Both the position numbers and the translations under genes were made by a program. From Nocardioides panacisoli (GTDB lineage: Bacteria; Actinomycetota; Actinomycetes; Propionibacteriales; Nocardioidaceae), in NCBI RefSeq assembly GCF_019448235.1, contig NZ_CP080409.1, positions 2,108,001-2,172,000 of the forward strand: DNA of 64,000 nt. The letters are read 5' to 3'. Positions within the stretch are counted from its first letter, which is position 1. Each line of letters begins with the position of its first letter. Under the pieces are notes generated by a model. It worked only from the letters and a program-made list of their open reading frames with translations. It had not been told where the DNA came from and searched no databases. Positions 16,273 through 24,992 of this stretch are shown here, piece by piece.

Positions 16273-17166
16273 TCAGGCGTGAGCCCGACACGCACCGCAT
16301 CGTTCGGTACGTTCCCGTACGGCTGCCCGCAGGATTGCCAGTACCTGGGCGGGATGGAGCATCACGTCCTCCCAGCTGAACCGGAGCACCAGCCAACCGT
16401 GGACGACCATGCCGTTGTAGCGGCGCGCGTCGTTGCGCAACGCGACACGGTCGCCGTGCCACTCGAACGAGTCGGCCTCGATCACGATCTGTAGGTCGAC
16501 GTCGACCAGGTCCGGCCGCCCGAGAAATTCACTGCCCCACAGCGGAACCTGCGGCCTCACCCGCAGCCCCTCCACCTGCTCGGTCAAGTAGCGCGCCGTC
16601 GTCTCGAAGGGGTTGGCGGCGCGGCCGTCGGCGTGTGCGGCGACCCACCGCACCTGGCGTGCTCCGGGACCACGGGCGTCCCGCGCGAGCGCCTGGAGTC
16701 GACGCAGCGCGTAGCCCTCGCGCAGGGCCGAGTCGGCGACGGCCAGCGCTCGGTCCGGATCCAACATGCGCAGACAGTCGACGAGCGTCCGATCGGGGCT
16801 GGTGACGCCGTCGCTCACGTCGTCAGGACCGAACCGCAGTCGCCGCAGCTCGACCCTCGCCGTCTGCTCTGCGACCACCTTCCGGTTCGGTGGCAGTGCC
16901 ACCTGCGGGCGGCCCGGCGGGAACTTCACCGCCCATCCCCAGTGCAGGGCTGCGCTCTCCAGGCAAAGGACGCCGGTCAGCGCGTGCGCGGCAGCGAGGC
17001 CGTCGCTGATCGAGGGCAGCCCGTAGCGTCCCCGTGCGACGCGCACCACCTCACCCGAAACGCGCGCGGCGTCGAGTTCACGTCGGGAGGTCCGGCGCAC
17101 CAGGTCGCCGCGGGCGGCAATCCCACCCGAGCGCTGGAGTTCATCGACGACGGACATGGCAAGCAC
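16273..17166 (-). CDS. AbiEi-type winged-helix plus DUF559 (Vsr-like) protein
   Basis: A 297-residue two-domain protein. Residues about 8-60 (DELQRSGGIAARGDLVRRTSRRELDAARVSGEVVRVARGRY) match the N-terminal winged helix of AbiEi-like antitoxins. The C-terminal 110 residues resemble DUF559, a PD-(D/E)XK/Vsr-like nuclease fold: DLVDVDLQIVIEADSFEWHG with acidic residues, then DARRYNGMVVHGWLVLRFSWEDV. Such fusions are common in actinobacteria, mostly without an AbiEii toxin, and none is next to this gene. It may be a nuclease or a regulator. It is separated from peptidase E upstream by 142 bp with no evident feature. Confidence 0.75.
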   Translation of the reverse strand: MLAMSVVDELQRSGGIAARGDLVRRTSRRELDAARVSGEVVRVARGRYGLPSISDGLAAAHALTGVLCLESAALHWGWAVKFPPGRPQVALPPNRKVVAEQTARVELRRLRFGPDDVSDGVTSPDRTLVDCLRMLDPDRALAVADSALREGYALRRLQALARDARGPGARQVRWVAAHADGRAANPFETTARYLTEQVEGLRVRPQVPLWGSEFLGRPDLVDVDLQIVIEADSFEWHGDRVALRNDARRYNGMVVHGWLVLRFSWEDVMLHPAQVLAILRAAVRERTERCGACRAHA

Positions 17167-17308
17167 GGTGCCGGATTGCCATCGATCCCACTGTGCTCAT
17201 CCACAGGCACCGCACCCGGACGTACTCAACGGCGCCACCGCCCCGCCCACGGGCCCCAAACCACGGTCGCGCGGGCCGTTCGGTACGTCGGTGTGCGACG
17301 ACCAGAGA

Positions 17309-18040
17309 TCAGGTCAGGAGCCGTGCCTCGATGGGCGTCTCGACGGCCGAGCCGGCCTCGTCCCGCTCGACGAAGTACGCCGCCTTGCCCAGGACCTCCG
17401 TGAGCGCCTCGACCATGTCGGTGCCGCGGTAGAGCAGTCCGGCACCGTCGTCGGTGGCGTAGCCGGCCGGCAGCGTGCCGTCGGCGACCAGCGACTGGAA
17501 CAGCGGTCGCCGCTGCGCCTCGGAGTCGTAGTGGACGCCGTTAGACCACGGCAGCAGCGCGAGGCCGTTGGTGACCGGCCGCAGCTCCGGTCCGAACGAG
17601 TCGGTGGTGCCGCCGACGTGCCAGCACAGCGAGCCAGCGGACACGCCGGTCAGCACGACACCCGCCTCCCACGCGGCGCGCATCGCCTCGCCGACACCGT
17701 GCAGCTCCCACATCGCCAGCAGGCCGGCCACGCTGCCGCCCCAGACCCAGACGACGTCCTGATCACGCAGGTGCGCGGCGATGTCGGGCACGTTGGGCAT
17801 CGGGAAGAGCTGCAGGTGCGAGCCGTGCCAGCCCGCCTCGTGCGCCGCGTCGTAGAACTCGCGGACCAGTCGCGCGTCGTCGCCGCAGGCGGTGGGGACG
17901 AAGCACACCCGCGGCGCGCGGCCGTTCACACCGGCGAGGTCGACGGCGTGGTGGGTCAACGGGCCGGCGGACCAGGCGGTCCGGGTGCCAGCGATCCTCC
18001 CGCCGGAGGTCGCCAGGATCGTCGGAGTGTCAGCTGCCAT
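17309..18040 (-). CDS. Peptidase E-like / cyanophycinase family (S51) protein
   Basis: A 243-residue S51-family protein. The nucleophile elbow is GVSAGS with Ser134, preceded by VVWVWGGSVAGLLAMWE (97-113), the family glycine loop. Peptidase E cleaves N-terminal aspartyl dipeptides; cyanophycinases are relatives. The length is typical and there is no signal peptide, so it is cytoplasmic. It ends 142 bp before the AbiEi-like gene and starts 26 bp after the miaB stop, so it may be read from the miaB transcript. Confidence 0.85.
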   Translation of the reverse strand: MAADTPTILATSGGRIAGTRTAWSAGPLTHHAVDLAGVNGRAPRVCFVPTACGDDARLVREFYDAAHEAGWHGSHLQLFPMPNVPDIAAHLRDQDVVWVWGGSVAGLLAMWELHGVGEAMRAAWEAGVVLTGVSAGSLCWHVGGTTDSFGPELRPVTNGLALLPWSNGVHYDSEAQRRPLFQSLVADGTLPAGYATDDGAGLLYRGTDMVEALTEVLGKAAYFVERDEAGSAVETPIEARLLT

Positions 18041-18066
18041 GCGCCGATGCTGTCACCGGCGGTGGC

Positions 18067-19551
18067 TCACCCGCAGGTGGGTGCCTCGGGCAAAGGGTCG
18101 GGGACGCCGACGGACGGCATGCCGAGCCCGACGGCCGGGCCACCGTTGGTCGAGCCTGTCGAGACCCGCCGCTCCCACGCGTCGCCGGAGCGCGTACGCC
18201 GCAACGCCCGCACGGGGCCGTCCGCCACCAGGTAGTGGGGCGCGGCGCGCGTGATCTGGACCGTGACGACGTCGCCGGGGCGGGGCTCGCCGGCGGTGGC
18301 GGAGAAGTCGGCCTCGAAGTGGACCAGCCGGTTGTCCGGGCCGCGGCCGGAGAGCCGGTGGGTCTCGGCGTTCTTGCGGCCCTCGCCCTCGGCGACGAGC
18401 AGCTCGACCTCGCGGCCGACGAGCGCCTGGTTCTCCTCCCAGGCGATCTCGTTGACGACTTCGACGAGCCGCTGGTAGCGGTCCTTGACCACGGCCGGGT
18501 CGACCTGGTCGGGCAGGTCCGCGGCCGGCGTACCGGGGCGCTTGGAGTACTGGAAGGTGAACGCGCCCGAGAAGCGCGCCTCGCGCACGACGTCGAGCGT
18601 GGCCCGGAAGTCCTCCTCGGTCTCGCCGGGGAAGCCGACGATGATGTCGGTGGTGATGGCCGCGTCCGGCATGGCCGCGCGCACCCGCTCGATGATGCCG
18701 AGGAACTTGCGCTGCCGGTAGGCGCGACGCATGTCCTTGAGGACCTTGTCCGAGCCCGACTGCAGCGGCATGTGGAGCTGCGGCATGACGTTGGGCGTCT
18801 CGGCCATCGCCTCGATGACGTCGTCGGTGAACTCCGCCGGGTGCGGCGAGGTGAAGCGCACGCGCTCGAGGCCCTCGATCTCGCCGCAGGCACGCAGCAG
18901 CTTCGAGAACGCCTGCCGGTCGCCGAACTCCACGCCGTAGGCGTTGACGTTCTGGCCCAGCAGGGTGACCTCGGTGACGCCGTCGGCGACGAGCGCCTCG
19001 ATCTCGGCGAGGATGTCGCCCGGCCGGCGGTCCTTCTCCTTGCCGCGCAGCGCGGGGACGATGCAGAAGGTGCAGGTGTTGTTGCAGCCCACGCTCACCG
19101 ACACCCAGGCGGCGTACGCCGACTCCCGCTTGGTGGGCAGCGTGGAGGGGAAGACCTCCAGCGACTCCAGGATCTCCACCTGGGCCTCGTCCTGCACCCG
19201 CGCGCGCTCCAGCAGGGCGGGCAGCGAGCCGATGTTGTGGGTGCCGAAGACGACGTCGACCCACGGGGCGCGCTCGGTGATGGTGTCGCGGTCCTTCTGC
19301 GCCAGGCAGCCGCCCACGGCGATCTGGAGCCCGGGGTGCGCCTCCTTGATGGGCGCGAGGTGGCCGAGGTTGCCGTAGAGCCGGTTGTCGGCGTTCTCCC
19401 GCACGGCGCAGGTGTTGAACACGACCACGTCGGCCTGCGTCTCCTCGGGCGCGGCGACGTAGCCCGCGTCCTCCAACAGCCCGGAGAGCCGCTCGGAGTC
19501 GTGGACGTTCATCTGGCACCCGTAGGTGCGGACCTCGTACGTGCGCGTCAT
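18067..19551 (-). CDS. miaB: tRNA-2-methylthio-N6-dimethylallyladenosine synthase MiaB
   Basis: A radical-SAM methylthiotransferase acting on the MiaA product. The N-terminal UPF0004 cluster uses Cys12 (YGCQMN), Cys48 (NTCAVRE) and Cys82; the radical-SAM cluster is Cys156, Cys160 and Cys163 in [14 protein letters not shown] domain follows ([19 protein letters not shown] onward). The start at 19551 is set by [15 protein letters not shown]. The last 30 or so residues ([17 protein letters not shown]...) extend past the usual end and are partly encoded by a dispersed 19-bp repeat, so the original C-terminus was probably altered by repeat insertion. Confidence 0.96.
   Translation of the reverse strand: MTRTYEVRTYGCQMNVHDSERLSGLLEDAGYVAAPEETQADVVVFNTCAVRENADNRLYGNLGHLAPIKEAHPGLQIAVGGCLAQKDRDTITERAPWVDVVFGTHNIGSLPALLERARVQDEAQVEILESLEVFPSTLPTKRESAYAAWVSVSVGCNNTCTFCIVPALRGKEKDRRPGDILAEIEALVADGVTEVTLLGQNVNAYGVEFGDRQAFSKLLRACGEIEGLERVRFTSPHPAEFTDDVIEAMAETPNVMPQLHMPLQSGSDKVLKDMRRAYRQRKFLGIIERVRAAMPDAAITTDIIVGFPGETEEDFRATLDVVREARFSGAFTFQYSKRPGTPAADLPDQVDPAVVKDRYQRLVEVVNEIAWEENQALVGREVELLVAEGEGRKNAETHRLSGRGPDNRLVHFEADFSATAGEPRPGDVVTVQITRAAPHYLVADGPVRALRRTRSGDAWERRVSTGSTNGGPAVGLGMPSVGVPDPLPEAPTCG
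18148..18166. repeat. 19-bp dispersed repeat, copy 1 (inside miaB 3' end)
   Basis: GGTCGAGCCTGTCGAGACC, the exact reverse complement of the copy at 38408-38426. It is a near-palindrome (GGTC...GACC) and resembles the REP-like GGTTTCGACAAGCTCAACC family widespread in actinobacteria. It is read through as coding sequence. Confidence 0.8.
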
Positions 19552-19654
19552 GACCCGAAAATCGTACGGCGCCACCGCGGCTGGCCCGAATCCATGGCTC
19601 CTCGGGCACCGGTCCGTGTAGATTCCGAGCACTACCGCGCGATGGGGGACGACA

Positions 19655-20557
19655 ATGGTGCGTCGGCTTGCTCTGCTGGGATCAGTGCTCGCGTTGGCAG
19701 CCGCGTGCAGTTCGGCCGGTACCGGCGCGGGAAGTGCCGAAGAGGCCACCGACGACGCACCTGCCTCCGAGGTCGTCGCGGAGTCACCGTCGGCCCCGGC
19801 CACGACGGAGGAGCCGGAGGCCACGATCCGGGACTTCGACTTCGGCACCGTGCGGTGGCGTGAGGCGGTCGCGGGCGAGTTCCGTCGGATCGGCACCGAC
19901 GACGTCGGTCGGGTCTTCGCGGTCGGCGACACGGCGTACGCCGACGTCAACGACGACGGGCACGACGACGCCCTCGTCGGCCTCGAGATCACCGACGGCA
20001 ACGGCTACGAGCAGATCTTCTACATCTGGACCTGGGACGCCGCGAAGGAGAAGGCCGTCCAGGTCGAGAACCCCATCGCACGCGAGTTCCGCTGCGGCGA
20101 CGCCGTCGAGAAGGTGGCCGGCGGCGACGGCGCCTTCACCATCACCGAGCGGCTGCGCTTCCAGGGCCAGGACCTGCCCGACTGCGCGGCGACACCGCCG
20201 ATCAAGGTCCAGCGCAGCGTGCGCCTGGAGGACAACTGGCCGGTGCTGACGACCGGACAGGGCGGCCACGGCGGCATCTGCCCCCAGCCCCAGGGCACCG
20301 ACGCGCTGTTCGACCTCGAGGGCATCCCCGTGCACCCCGGACCACGCGAGGAGACGGGCACGTTGGACGCCTCGGTGGTCACGAAGTTCGCCGAGGTCGA
20401 CGTGTGGGACCACCTGTGGCTGTACCGGGAGAACTGGATGCTCATCCACTTCCTGCCCGCCAGCCGTGGCGCAGGCGACGGCTTCGCCGAGTACGGCGAC
20501 TACGTCCCCTGCGGCTGGGTGTACCTCGAGGACGACCAGCGGCCGATCCCGCACTGA
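19655..20557 (+). CDS. Putative lipoprotein, unknown function
   Basis: A 300-residue lipoprotein: signal peptide with lipobox LAAAC (Cys18), then a Ser/Ala/Glu-rich linker to about residue 55. The folded part includes [18 protein letters not shown], an FG-GAP/VCBS-like calcium-binding DxNxDGxxD loop, and several cysteines (about 148, 172, 209 and 289) that may form disulfides. No enzyme motif is visible. It is a single gene, divergent from miaB and convergent with glycerate kinase. The ATG at 19655 precedes the signal peptide directly. Confidence 0.7.
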   Translation: MVRRLALLGSVLALAAACSSAGTGAGSAEEATDDAPASEVVAESPSAPATTEEPEATIRDFDFGTVRWREAVAGEFRRIGTDDVGRVFAVGDTAYADVNDDGHDDALVGLEITDGNGYEQIFYIWTWDAAKEKAVQVENPIAREFRCGDAVEKVAGGDGAFTITERLRFQGQDLPDCAATPPIKVQRSVRLEDNWPVLTTGQGGHGGICPQPQGTDALFDLEGIPVHPGPREETGTLDASVVTKFAEVDVWDHLWLYRENWMLIHFLPASRGAGDGFAEYGDYVPCGWVYLEDDQRPIPH

Positions 20558-20593
20558 GTGCGACGACACCCTGCTCCGGCTAGCCGTCGCACT
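20557..20593. terminator. Hairpin between convergent genes
   Basis: AGTGCGACG (20557-20565) pairs with CGTCGCACT (20585-20593), a 9-bp stem with a 19-base loop, spanning the lipoprotein stop codon and the glycerate kinase stop codon. Confidence 0.6.
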
Positions 20594-21716
20594 ACATGTG
20601 ACGCCGTGCGATCTCCCGTCCCAACTGCTCCAACAGTGGCAAGGGAGCCCGCAGGCAGCGTTCGACGTCGGCCTCCAGGTCGAGGAGCGCCAGCGCACCG
20701 TGGATCCCACCGGCACGGAGGTCGTCGTCGGACAGGTCGCGCCGTCCACACACCGCGATCGTCCGGGCGCCGTGCTCGGCCGCCCTCGCAGCGACACCGA
20801 CCGGGGCCTTGCCCCGCAGGCTCTGGGCGTCCAGGGACCCCTCGCCGGTGATCACAAGGTCGCTGCCCGCCACCTGCTCGTCGAATCCCGCGAGATCAAG
20901 GACGAGATCGATCCCCGGCCGCAGCACGGCATCGAGGACGGCCAGGGCGGCGAACCCGACACCGCCTGCGGCACCAGCCCCCGGCATGTTTCTCACGTCG
21001 AACCCGACCGCCGTGGCCACACCGTCGGCCCACCGCTGCAGTCCGGCATCCAGGACTGCGACGGTCGTGTCGTCGGCTCCCTTCTGCGGTCCGTAGACGG
21101 CGGCGGCGCCGCCCGGACCCGTCAGCGGATTGTCGACGTCGCAGGCCACGACCGTCGACGCCTCGGCGAGTCGGGGGTGTAGGCCGGTGAGGTCCAGGGC
21201 CGCCACCGACTCCAGCACCGCACCACCCTCGCCGAGTGGTTCGCCGTCACGACCGAGGATCCGCGCGCCCAGCGCGCAGAGCATGCCAGCACCGCCATCG
21301 GTGCTGGCACTGCCGCCGATGCCGAGCACGATCTCGGTGCACGACGCGTCGAGTGCAGCGGCCAGCACCTCGCCGAGCCCCCGCGAGGACGCCTCGCGCG
21401 GCGCGGGTACGCCGCTGGGCAACCGGGCGAGTCCGCAGGCATCGGCCATCTCCACCACGGCGGTGTCCCCACGGCGGGCGTAGGCAGTCCTGACCGGGTG
21501 ACCCGTGGGACCAGACACGGTCACCGGGACCAGATGGAAGCCGGCGGCGACCGCGGCGGCGAGCGTGCCGTCCCCGCCGTCGGCGATCGGGACTCGTGCG
21601 ACCTCGGCGTCGGGGCGCTCGGTGACGACGCCGCGACCGACGGCGTCGGCCACCTCGACCGCCGTCGCAGATCCCTTGAACTTGTCGGGCGCGACGACGA
21701 CCCGCGGGGAGCTCAT
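20592..21716 (-). CDS. glxK: Glycerate 2-kinase
   Basis: Glycerate kinase type I (GlxK/GarK family) phosphorylates D-glycerate to 2-phosphoglycerate, the entry to lower glycolysis. The 374-residue protein has the family N-terminus VVVAPDKFKGSATA (6-19), IADGGDGT, GIGGSASTDGGAGML and ITGEGSLDAQSLRGKAP. It overlaps the LacI gene by 4 nt (21713-21716), so it is translationally coupled and belongs to the same regulon as the divergent catabolic operon. That link suggests the pathway yields glycerate or a precursor such as tartronate semialdehyde or hydroxypyruvate. Confidence 0.95.
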   Translation of the reverse strand: MSSPRVVVAPDKFKGSATAVEVADAVGRGVVTERPDAEVARVPIADGGDGTLAAAVAAGFHLVPVTVSGPTGHPVRTAYARRGDTAVVEMADACGLARLPSGVPAPREASSRGLGEVLAAALDASCTEIVLGIGGSASTDGGAGMLCALGARILGRDGEPLGEGGAVLESVAALDLTGLHPRLAEASTVVACDVDNPLTGPGGAAAVYGPQKGADDTTVAVLDAGLQRWADGVATAVGFDVRNMPGAGAAGGVGFAALAVLDAVLRPGIDLVLDLAGFDEQVAGSDLVITGEGSLDAQSLRGKAPVGVAARAAEHGARTIAVCGRRDLSDDDLRAGGIHGALALLDLEADVERCLRAPLPLLEQLGREIARRHM

Positions 21717-22744
21717 GCGCCCGGCACCCCAGTCGAGTCCCTGATCACGAGCTCGTGACCGGCGGTGCGTCGCCGCGGGCGGCTCCCGCGGTCGAGCAAC
21801 GCCAACCCGAGGGCCTGCTCGCCCATATCGGCCATCGGGAGCCGAACGGTCGTCAACGACGGAGCGAGGTCACCGGCCACCGCAACGTCGTCGAAGCCCG
21901 AAACCGAGATCTGCTCGGGCACTGCGATGCCGCGCGAGCGGAGCACGGAGAGCGCTCCGATGGCCATGTCGTCGTTCAGGGCCAGCACTGCCGTGACGTC
22001 GTGGCCCTCCTCCAGGAGCCGTGCCGTGGCCTGCTTGCCGCCGTCGCGGGTGAAGGGCGCCTCGAGGACCGGAAGGTGGTCGAAGGCCAGCCCGGCAGCC
22101 TCGTGTGCCTCCCGGACGCCCACCATGCGGTCAGCGACCGTCGTCAGCCCCAGCGACCCGGTGATGACAGCGATCCGGCGGTGCCCGAGTCCGATCAGGT
22201 GGTCGGCGACCGCGCGCCCGCCCTTGGTGTTCTCCGGGAGCACCGCGTCGGCGCCGAGGTGGTGCCGACCGATCACAGCCACACGGCCGCCGGCGGCTTG
22301 GTAGGCCTGCAGTGCTGTCTTGGCATCCCACTGTTGGGCGGGGTCGACGAACCCCGACCCGGCAATGATGATGGCACCCACGCGTTGGGCCACCAGTTCC
22401 CGGATCTGCTCGACCTCACGTCGTGGGTCCCGGCCGGTGTGACAGATCTGGACGGTGAGGCCTTCCTCCGCACCGAGCCGGAGTACGCCGCTGGCGATCT
22501 CGGCGAAGTACGGGTCCCCGATCTCGTGCACGACCAGGCCGACGGATCGCGACGTACCCGCGGCGAGGCTGCGTGCGTGCACGTTGGCGACGTACCCCAG
22601 TCGCGCCGCCACGGCTCGGACGTGGGCGGCGACGGAGTCACTGACGCCTGTCGCCCCGGAGAGGCTGCGGGATGCCGTCGCGATGGAGACGCCCGCTTCC
22701 TCCGCCACGTCCTGCAATCGCAGGGTCGCCCGCTCCTTCGCCAC
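21713..22744 (-). CDS. LacI-family transcriptional regulator
   Basis: A 343-residue regulator with the N-terminal HTH LRLQDVAEEAGVSIATASRSLSG, hinge (LGYVANVHARSLA) and a periplasmic-binding-like effector domain (SVGLVVHEIGDPYFAEI, SGFDDVAVAGDLAPSLTTVRLP). I chose the GTG at 22744 because GAGAGGAG lies about 6 bases upstream and the HTH begins soon after; a longer reading to 22807 adds no conserved sequence. It is divergent from the Liv-type operon, with a tandem operator in between, and cotranscribed with glycerate kinase. It is probably a local repressor released by a pathway sugar. Confidence 0.93.
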   Translation of the reverse strand: MAKERATLRLQDVAEEAGVSIATASRSLSGATGVSDSVAAHVRAVAARLGYVANVHARSLAAGTSRSVGLVVHEIGDPYFAEIASGVLRLGAEEGLTVQICHTGRDPRREVEQIRELVAQRVGAIIIAGSGFVDPAQQWDAKTALQAYQAAGGRVAVIGRHHLGADAVLPENTKGGRAVADHLIGLGHRRIAVITGSLGLTTVADRMVGVREAHEAAGLAFDHLPVLEAPFTRDGGKQATARLLEEGHDVTAVLALNDDMAIGALSVLRSRGIAVPEQISVSGFDDVAVAGDLAPSLTTVRLPMADMGEQALGLALLDRGSRPRRRTAGHELVIRDSTGVPGA

Positions 22745-22832
22745 TACGAGGCTCCTCTCGTCCCGGTGCCGCTGGCACGGATCGGCCGCCTGTGACTCTT
22801 GCCACATCGGCGGCCGTGTGCCTACAGTACCT

Positions 22833-22856
22833 GAAAGCGCTTACGAAAGCGCTTAC
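22833..22856. promoter_or_regulatory. Perfect tandem LacI-type operator
   Basis: GAAAGCGCTTAC occurs twice in direct succession (22833-22844, 22845-22856). Each copy contains the AAAGCGCTT palindrome typical of LacI/CcpA-like sites. The repeat starts 22 bp before the ATG of the substrate-binding protein and lies about 90 bp from the LacI start, so one site can control both directions. Confidence 0.85.
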
Positions 22857-22877
22857 GACCACCCGACGAGGAGCATC

Positions 22878-24095
22878 ATGAAGGTCCCGAGCACTCTCCG
22901 CATCTCCGCTCTCGCCGTCGTGAGCAGTCTCGCCCTCACTGGCTGTCTCTCGGGGAGCAGCGACGGCGGCAGCGACGACACCATCACCATCGGCATCTCA
23001 CTCCCCCTCACCGGTGACTTCTCCGAACCGGGGAAGGGAGTCCAGCGCGGCTATGAGGCATGGGCTGAGTACGTCAACGAGAACGGCGGCCTGCTCGGGC
23101 GCGACGTCGAGCTGGAGATCCTCGACGACCAGTCCAACGCCGACCGCGTCGCCGCCGACTACGAGAAGCTGATCAACCAGGACGGCGTCGACCTGGTCTT
23201 CGGCCCTTTCTCGACTCGCTTGGTGATCCCGGCCGCCCAGGTCGCGAAGGACTACGGCTTCACCTTCGTGGAACCGGCAGGAGCGGCACCCGAGGTCTTC
23301 GAGCAGGGCTTCGAGAACCTCTTCTACGCCGCGCCCGCCGTCGCCGACGACCACTACGACTACCTCGCCGACCACATCGAGCAGATGCCGCGCGGCCAGC
23401 GCCCGAAGACCGCTGCGTACGCGACGATGGACGACCCGTTCGCACAGGGCACCGCCTACGGACTGAAGGGCCGGCTGGAGGAGATGGGCGTGCGGACGGT
23501 TGCCGACGAGGTCTATCCCCCGAACACGACCGACTTCAGCAGCATCGCCGCCAAGATCGAGGACAGCGGCGCCGACATCGTCGTCGGAGGCACGCAATAC
23601 CAGGACGCGGTCAACCTGATCATCGCCCTGCAGCAACTCAACTATCAGCCGAAGATGGCGGCCTTCTCGACGGCGCCGACGAACCCCGAGTTCCCCGAGG
23701 CGATCGGTGACAAGACCGAGGGGATCCTCTCCCCCACCGGCTACACGCCCGAGGCCTCCTACCCGTCCAACCAGGAGTTCGTCGAGTTCTACAGCGAGAT
23801 CCACGGCAACCCGCCGGGTGAGGACGAGGCGAATGCCTGGACGACCGGTCAGGTCGTGGCAGCGGCGGTCGAGGCGGTCGAGTGCGCGGACCCGGACCCC
23901 GAGTGCCAGCAGCAGCTCACCGACTGGCTTCACGAGAACGAGGTCGACACCGTCGTCGGACCGCTGTCCTGGGACGAGGCCGGCCGCCCCCAGGGCGCCC
24001 ACATGATCCAGCAGTACGTCGATGGCGAGATCCAGATCGTCCTGCCCGAGGACCTCGCCGAGGCCGACATCATCCCCGCCAAGCCGGCCTGGTGA
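22878..24095 (+). CDS. Liv-type ABC transporter substrate-binding lipoprotein
   Basis: A 405-residue Leu/Ile/Val-binding-type (type I periplasmic) protein. The lipobox is SLALTGC with Cys23. The mature domain starts TITIGISLPLTGDFSEPGKGVQRGYEAWAEYVNENGGLLGRDVEL, typical of the family; later DSGADIVVGGTQYQDAV and FSTAPTNPEF. The family binds amino acids, amides, urea or organic acids; the sugar-type enzymes downstream suggest an unusual ligand such as a sugar acid or keto sugar. The ATG at 22878 follows GAGGAG. First gene of an operon governed by the tandem operator. Confidence 0.93.
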   Translation: MKVPSTLRISALAVVSSLALTGCLSGSSDGGSDDTITIGISLPLTGDFSEPGKGVQRGYEAWAEYVNENGGLLGRDVELEILDDQSNADRVAADYEKLINQDGVDLVFGPFSTRLVIPAAQVAKDYGFTFVEPAGAAPEVFEQGFENLFYAAPAVADDHYDYLADHIEQMPRGQRPKTAAYATMDDPFAQGTAYGLKGRLEEMGVRTVADEVYPPNTTDFSSIAAKIEDSGADIVVGGTQYQDAVNLIIALQQLNYQPKMAAFSTAPTNPEFPEAIGDKTEGILSPTGYTPEASYPSNQEFVEFYSEIHGNPPGEDEANAWTTGQVVAAAVEAVECADPDPECQQQLTDWLHENEVDTVVGPLSWDEAGRPQGAHMIQQYVDGEIQIVLPEDLAEADIIPAKPAW

Positions 24096-24113
24096 CGAAG
24101 GAGTAGCAAAGCG

Positions 24114-24992
24114 ATGTCCCTGCTGTTCCAGAGCCTCGTGCTCGGAGTCCTGCTCGGTGGGCTCTATGCCCTCCTGGCCGCCGGCCTCACGCTCTACTTC
24201 GGCGTGATGCGCGTGGTGATGATCGCCCACTCGGCGTTCCTCATCCTCGCGGCATACTTGGCGTGGTTCTTCACCACCCAGACCGGCATCGACCCCCTCG
24301 TCTCGCTGCTCGGCACCGTGCCGTTGTTCTTCCTCCTCGGCGTCGGCATCCAGCGTGTCCTCATCAAGCGGTTGCGCCCGGCGACGCTCACCATGATGTC
24401 GGTGCTGCTCACGTTCGCGATCGCCCTGGTCATCGAGGGCATGCTCGGGTTCGTCTTCACCGGCACCCAGCGCCGCATCCAGCTGTCGTACGGCGGGGCG
24501 AACCTCGAGGTGTTCGGGGCGAACATCGCCGTCGTCAAGCTGATCGCCTTCGGCTTGGCCGCGCTGTCGCTGCTCGGCCTGTACCTGCTGCTCACCAGGA
24601 CCAAGTTCGGCCAAGCCCTTCGCGCAACGATCCAGCACCCCGAGGCGGCGCAGCTCGTGGGTATCAACACCGAGCGGGTTGCCGGCTACGGGTTCGGCAT
24701 CGGCCTCGCCACCGCGGCGATCGGCGGGACCGCCCTGTCGCTCGACTCCACGATCTATCCGTCACTGCACTGGCACTGGATCGGGCCGCTGATGGCGATC
24801 ATTGTCGTCGGCGGCCTGGGCAGCATCCCCGGAGCCGCGATCGCGGCGATGGTGCTCGGCATCGGCCAGTCCCTGTTGCAGATCCCGTTCAGCACGACCT
24901 GGGCCCAGACGATCTTCTACGTCGCACTGTTCGCGACCCTGATGGTCCGGCCCCAGGGTTTCTTCGGAGGTCGTCTTGCCCAACGCTTCTGA
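24114..24992 (+). CDS. Liv-type ABC transporter permease (LivH family)
   Basis: A 292-residue inner-membrane permease with about eight hydrophobic segments. It starts MSLLFQSLVLGVLLGGLYALLAAGLTLYFGVMRVVMIAHS, the LivH hallmark, and contains TKFGQALRATIQHPEAAQLVGIN (the coupling EAA-like loop) and VVGGLGSIPGAAIAAMVLG near the C-terminus. The gene starts 18 bp after the binding-protein gene and overlaps livM by 17 nt. Confidence 0.93.
   Translation: MSLLFQSLVLGVLLGGLYALLAAGLTLYFGVMRVVMIAHSAFLILAAYLAWFFTTQTGIDPLVSLLGTVPLFFLLGVGIQRVLIKRLRPATLTMMSVLLTFAIALVIEGMLGFVFTGTQRRIQLSYGGANLEVFGANIAVVKLIAFGLAALSLLGLYLLLTRTKFGQALRATIQHPEAAQLVGINTERVAGYGFGIGLATAAIGGTALSLDSTIYPSLHWHWIGPLMAIIVVGGLGSIPGAAIAAMVLGIGQSLLQIPFSTTWAQTIFYVALFATLMVRPQGFFGGRLAQRF

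Noticed and set aside
22745..22807. Longer N-terminus of the LacI regulator
   Set aside because: The extra residues precede the HTH by an unusual distance, and the ribosome binding site fits the GTG at 22744.
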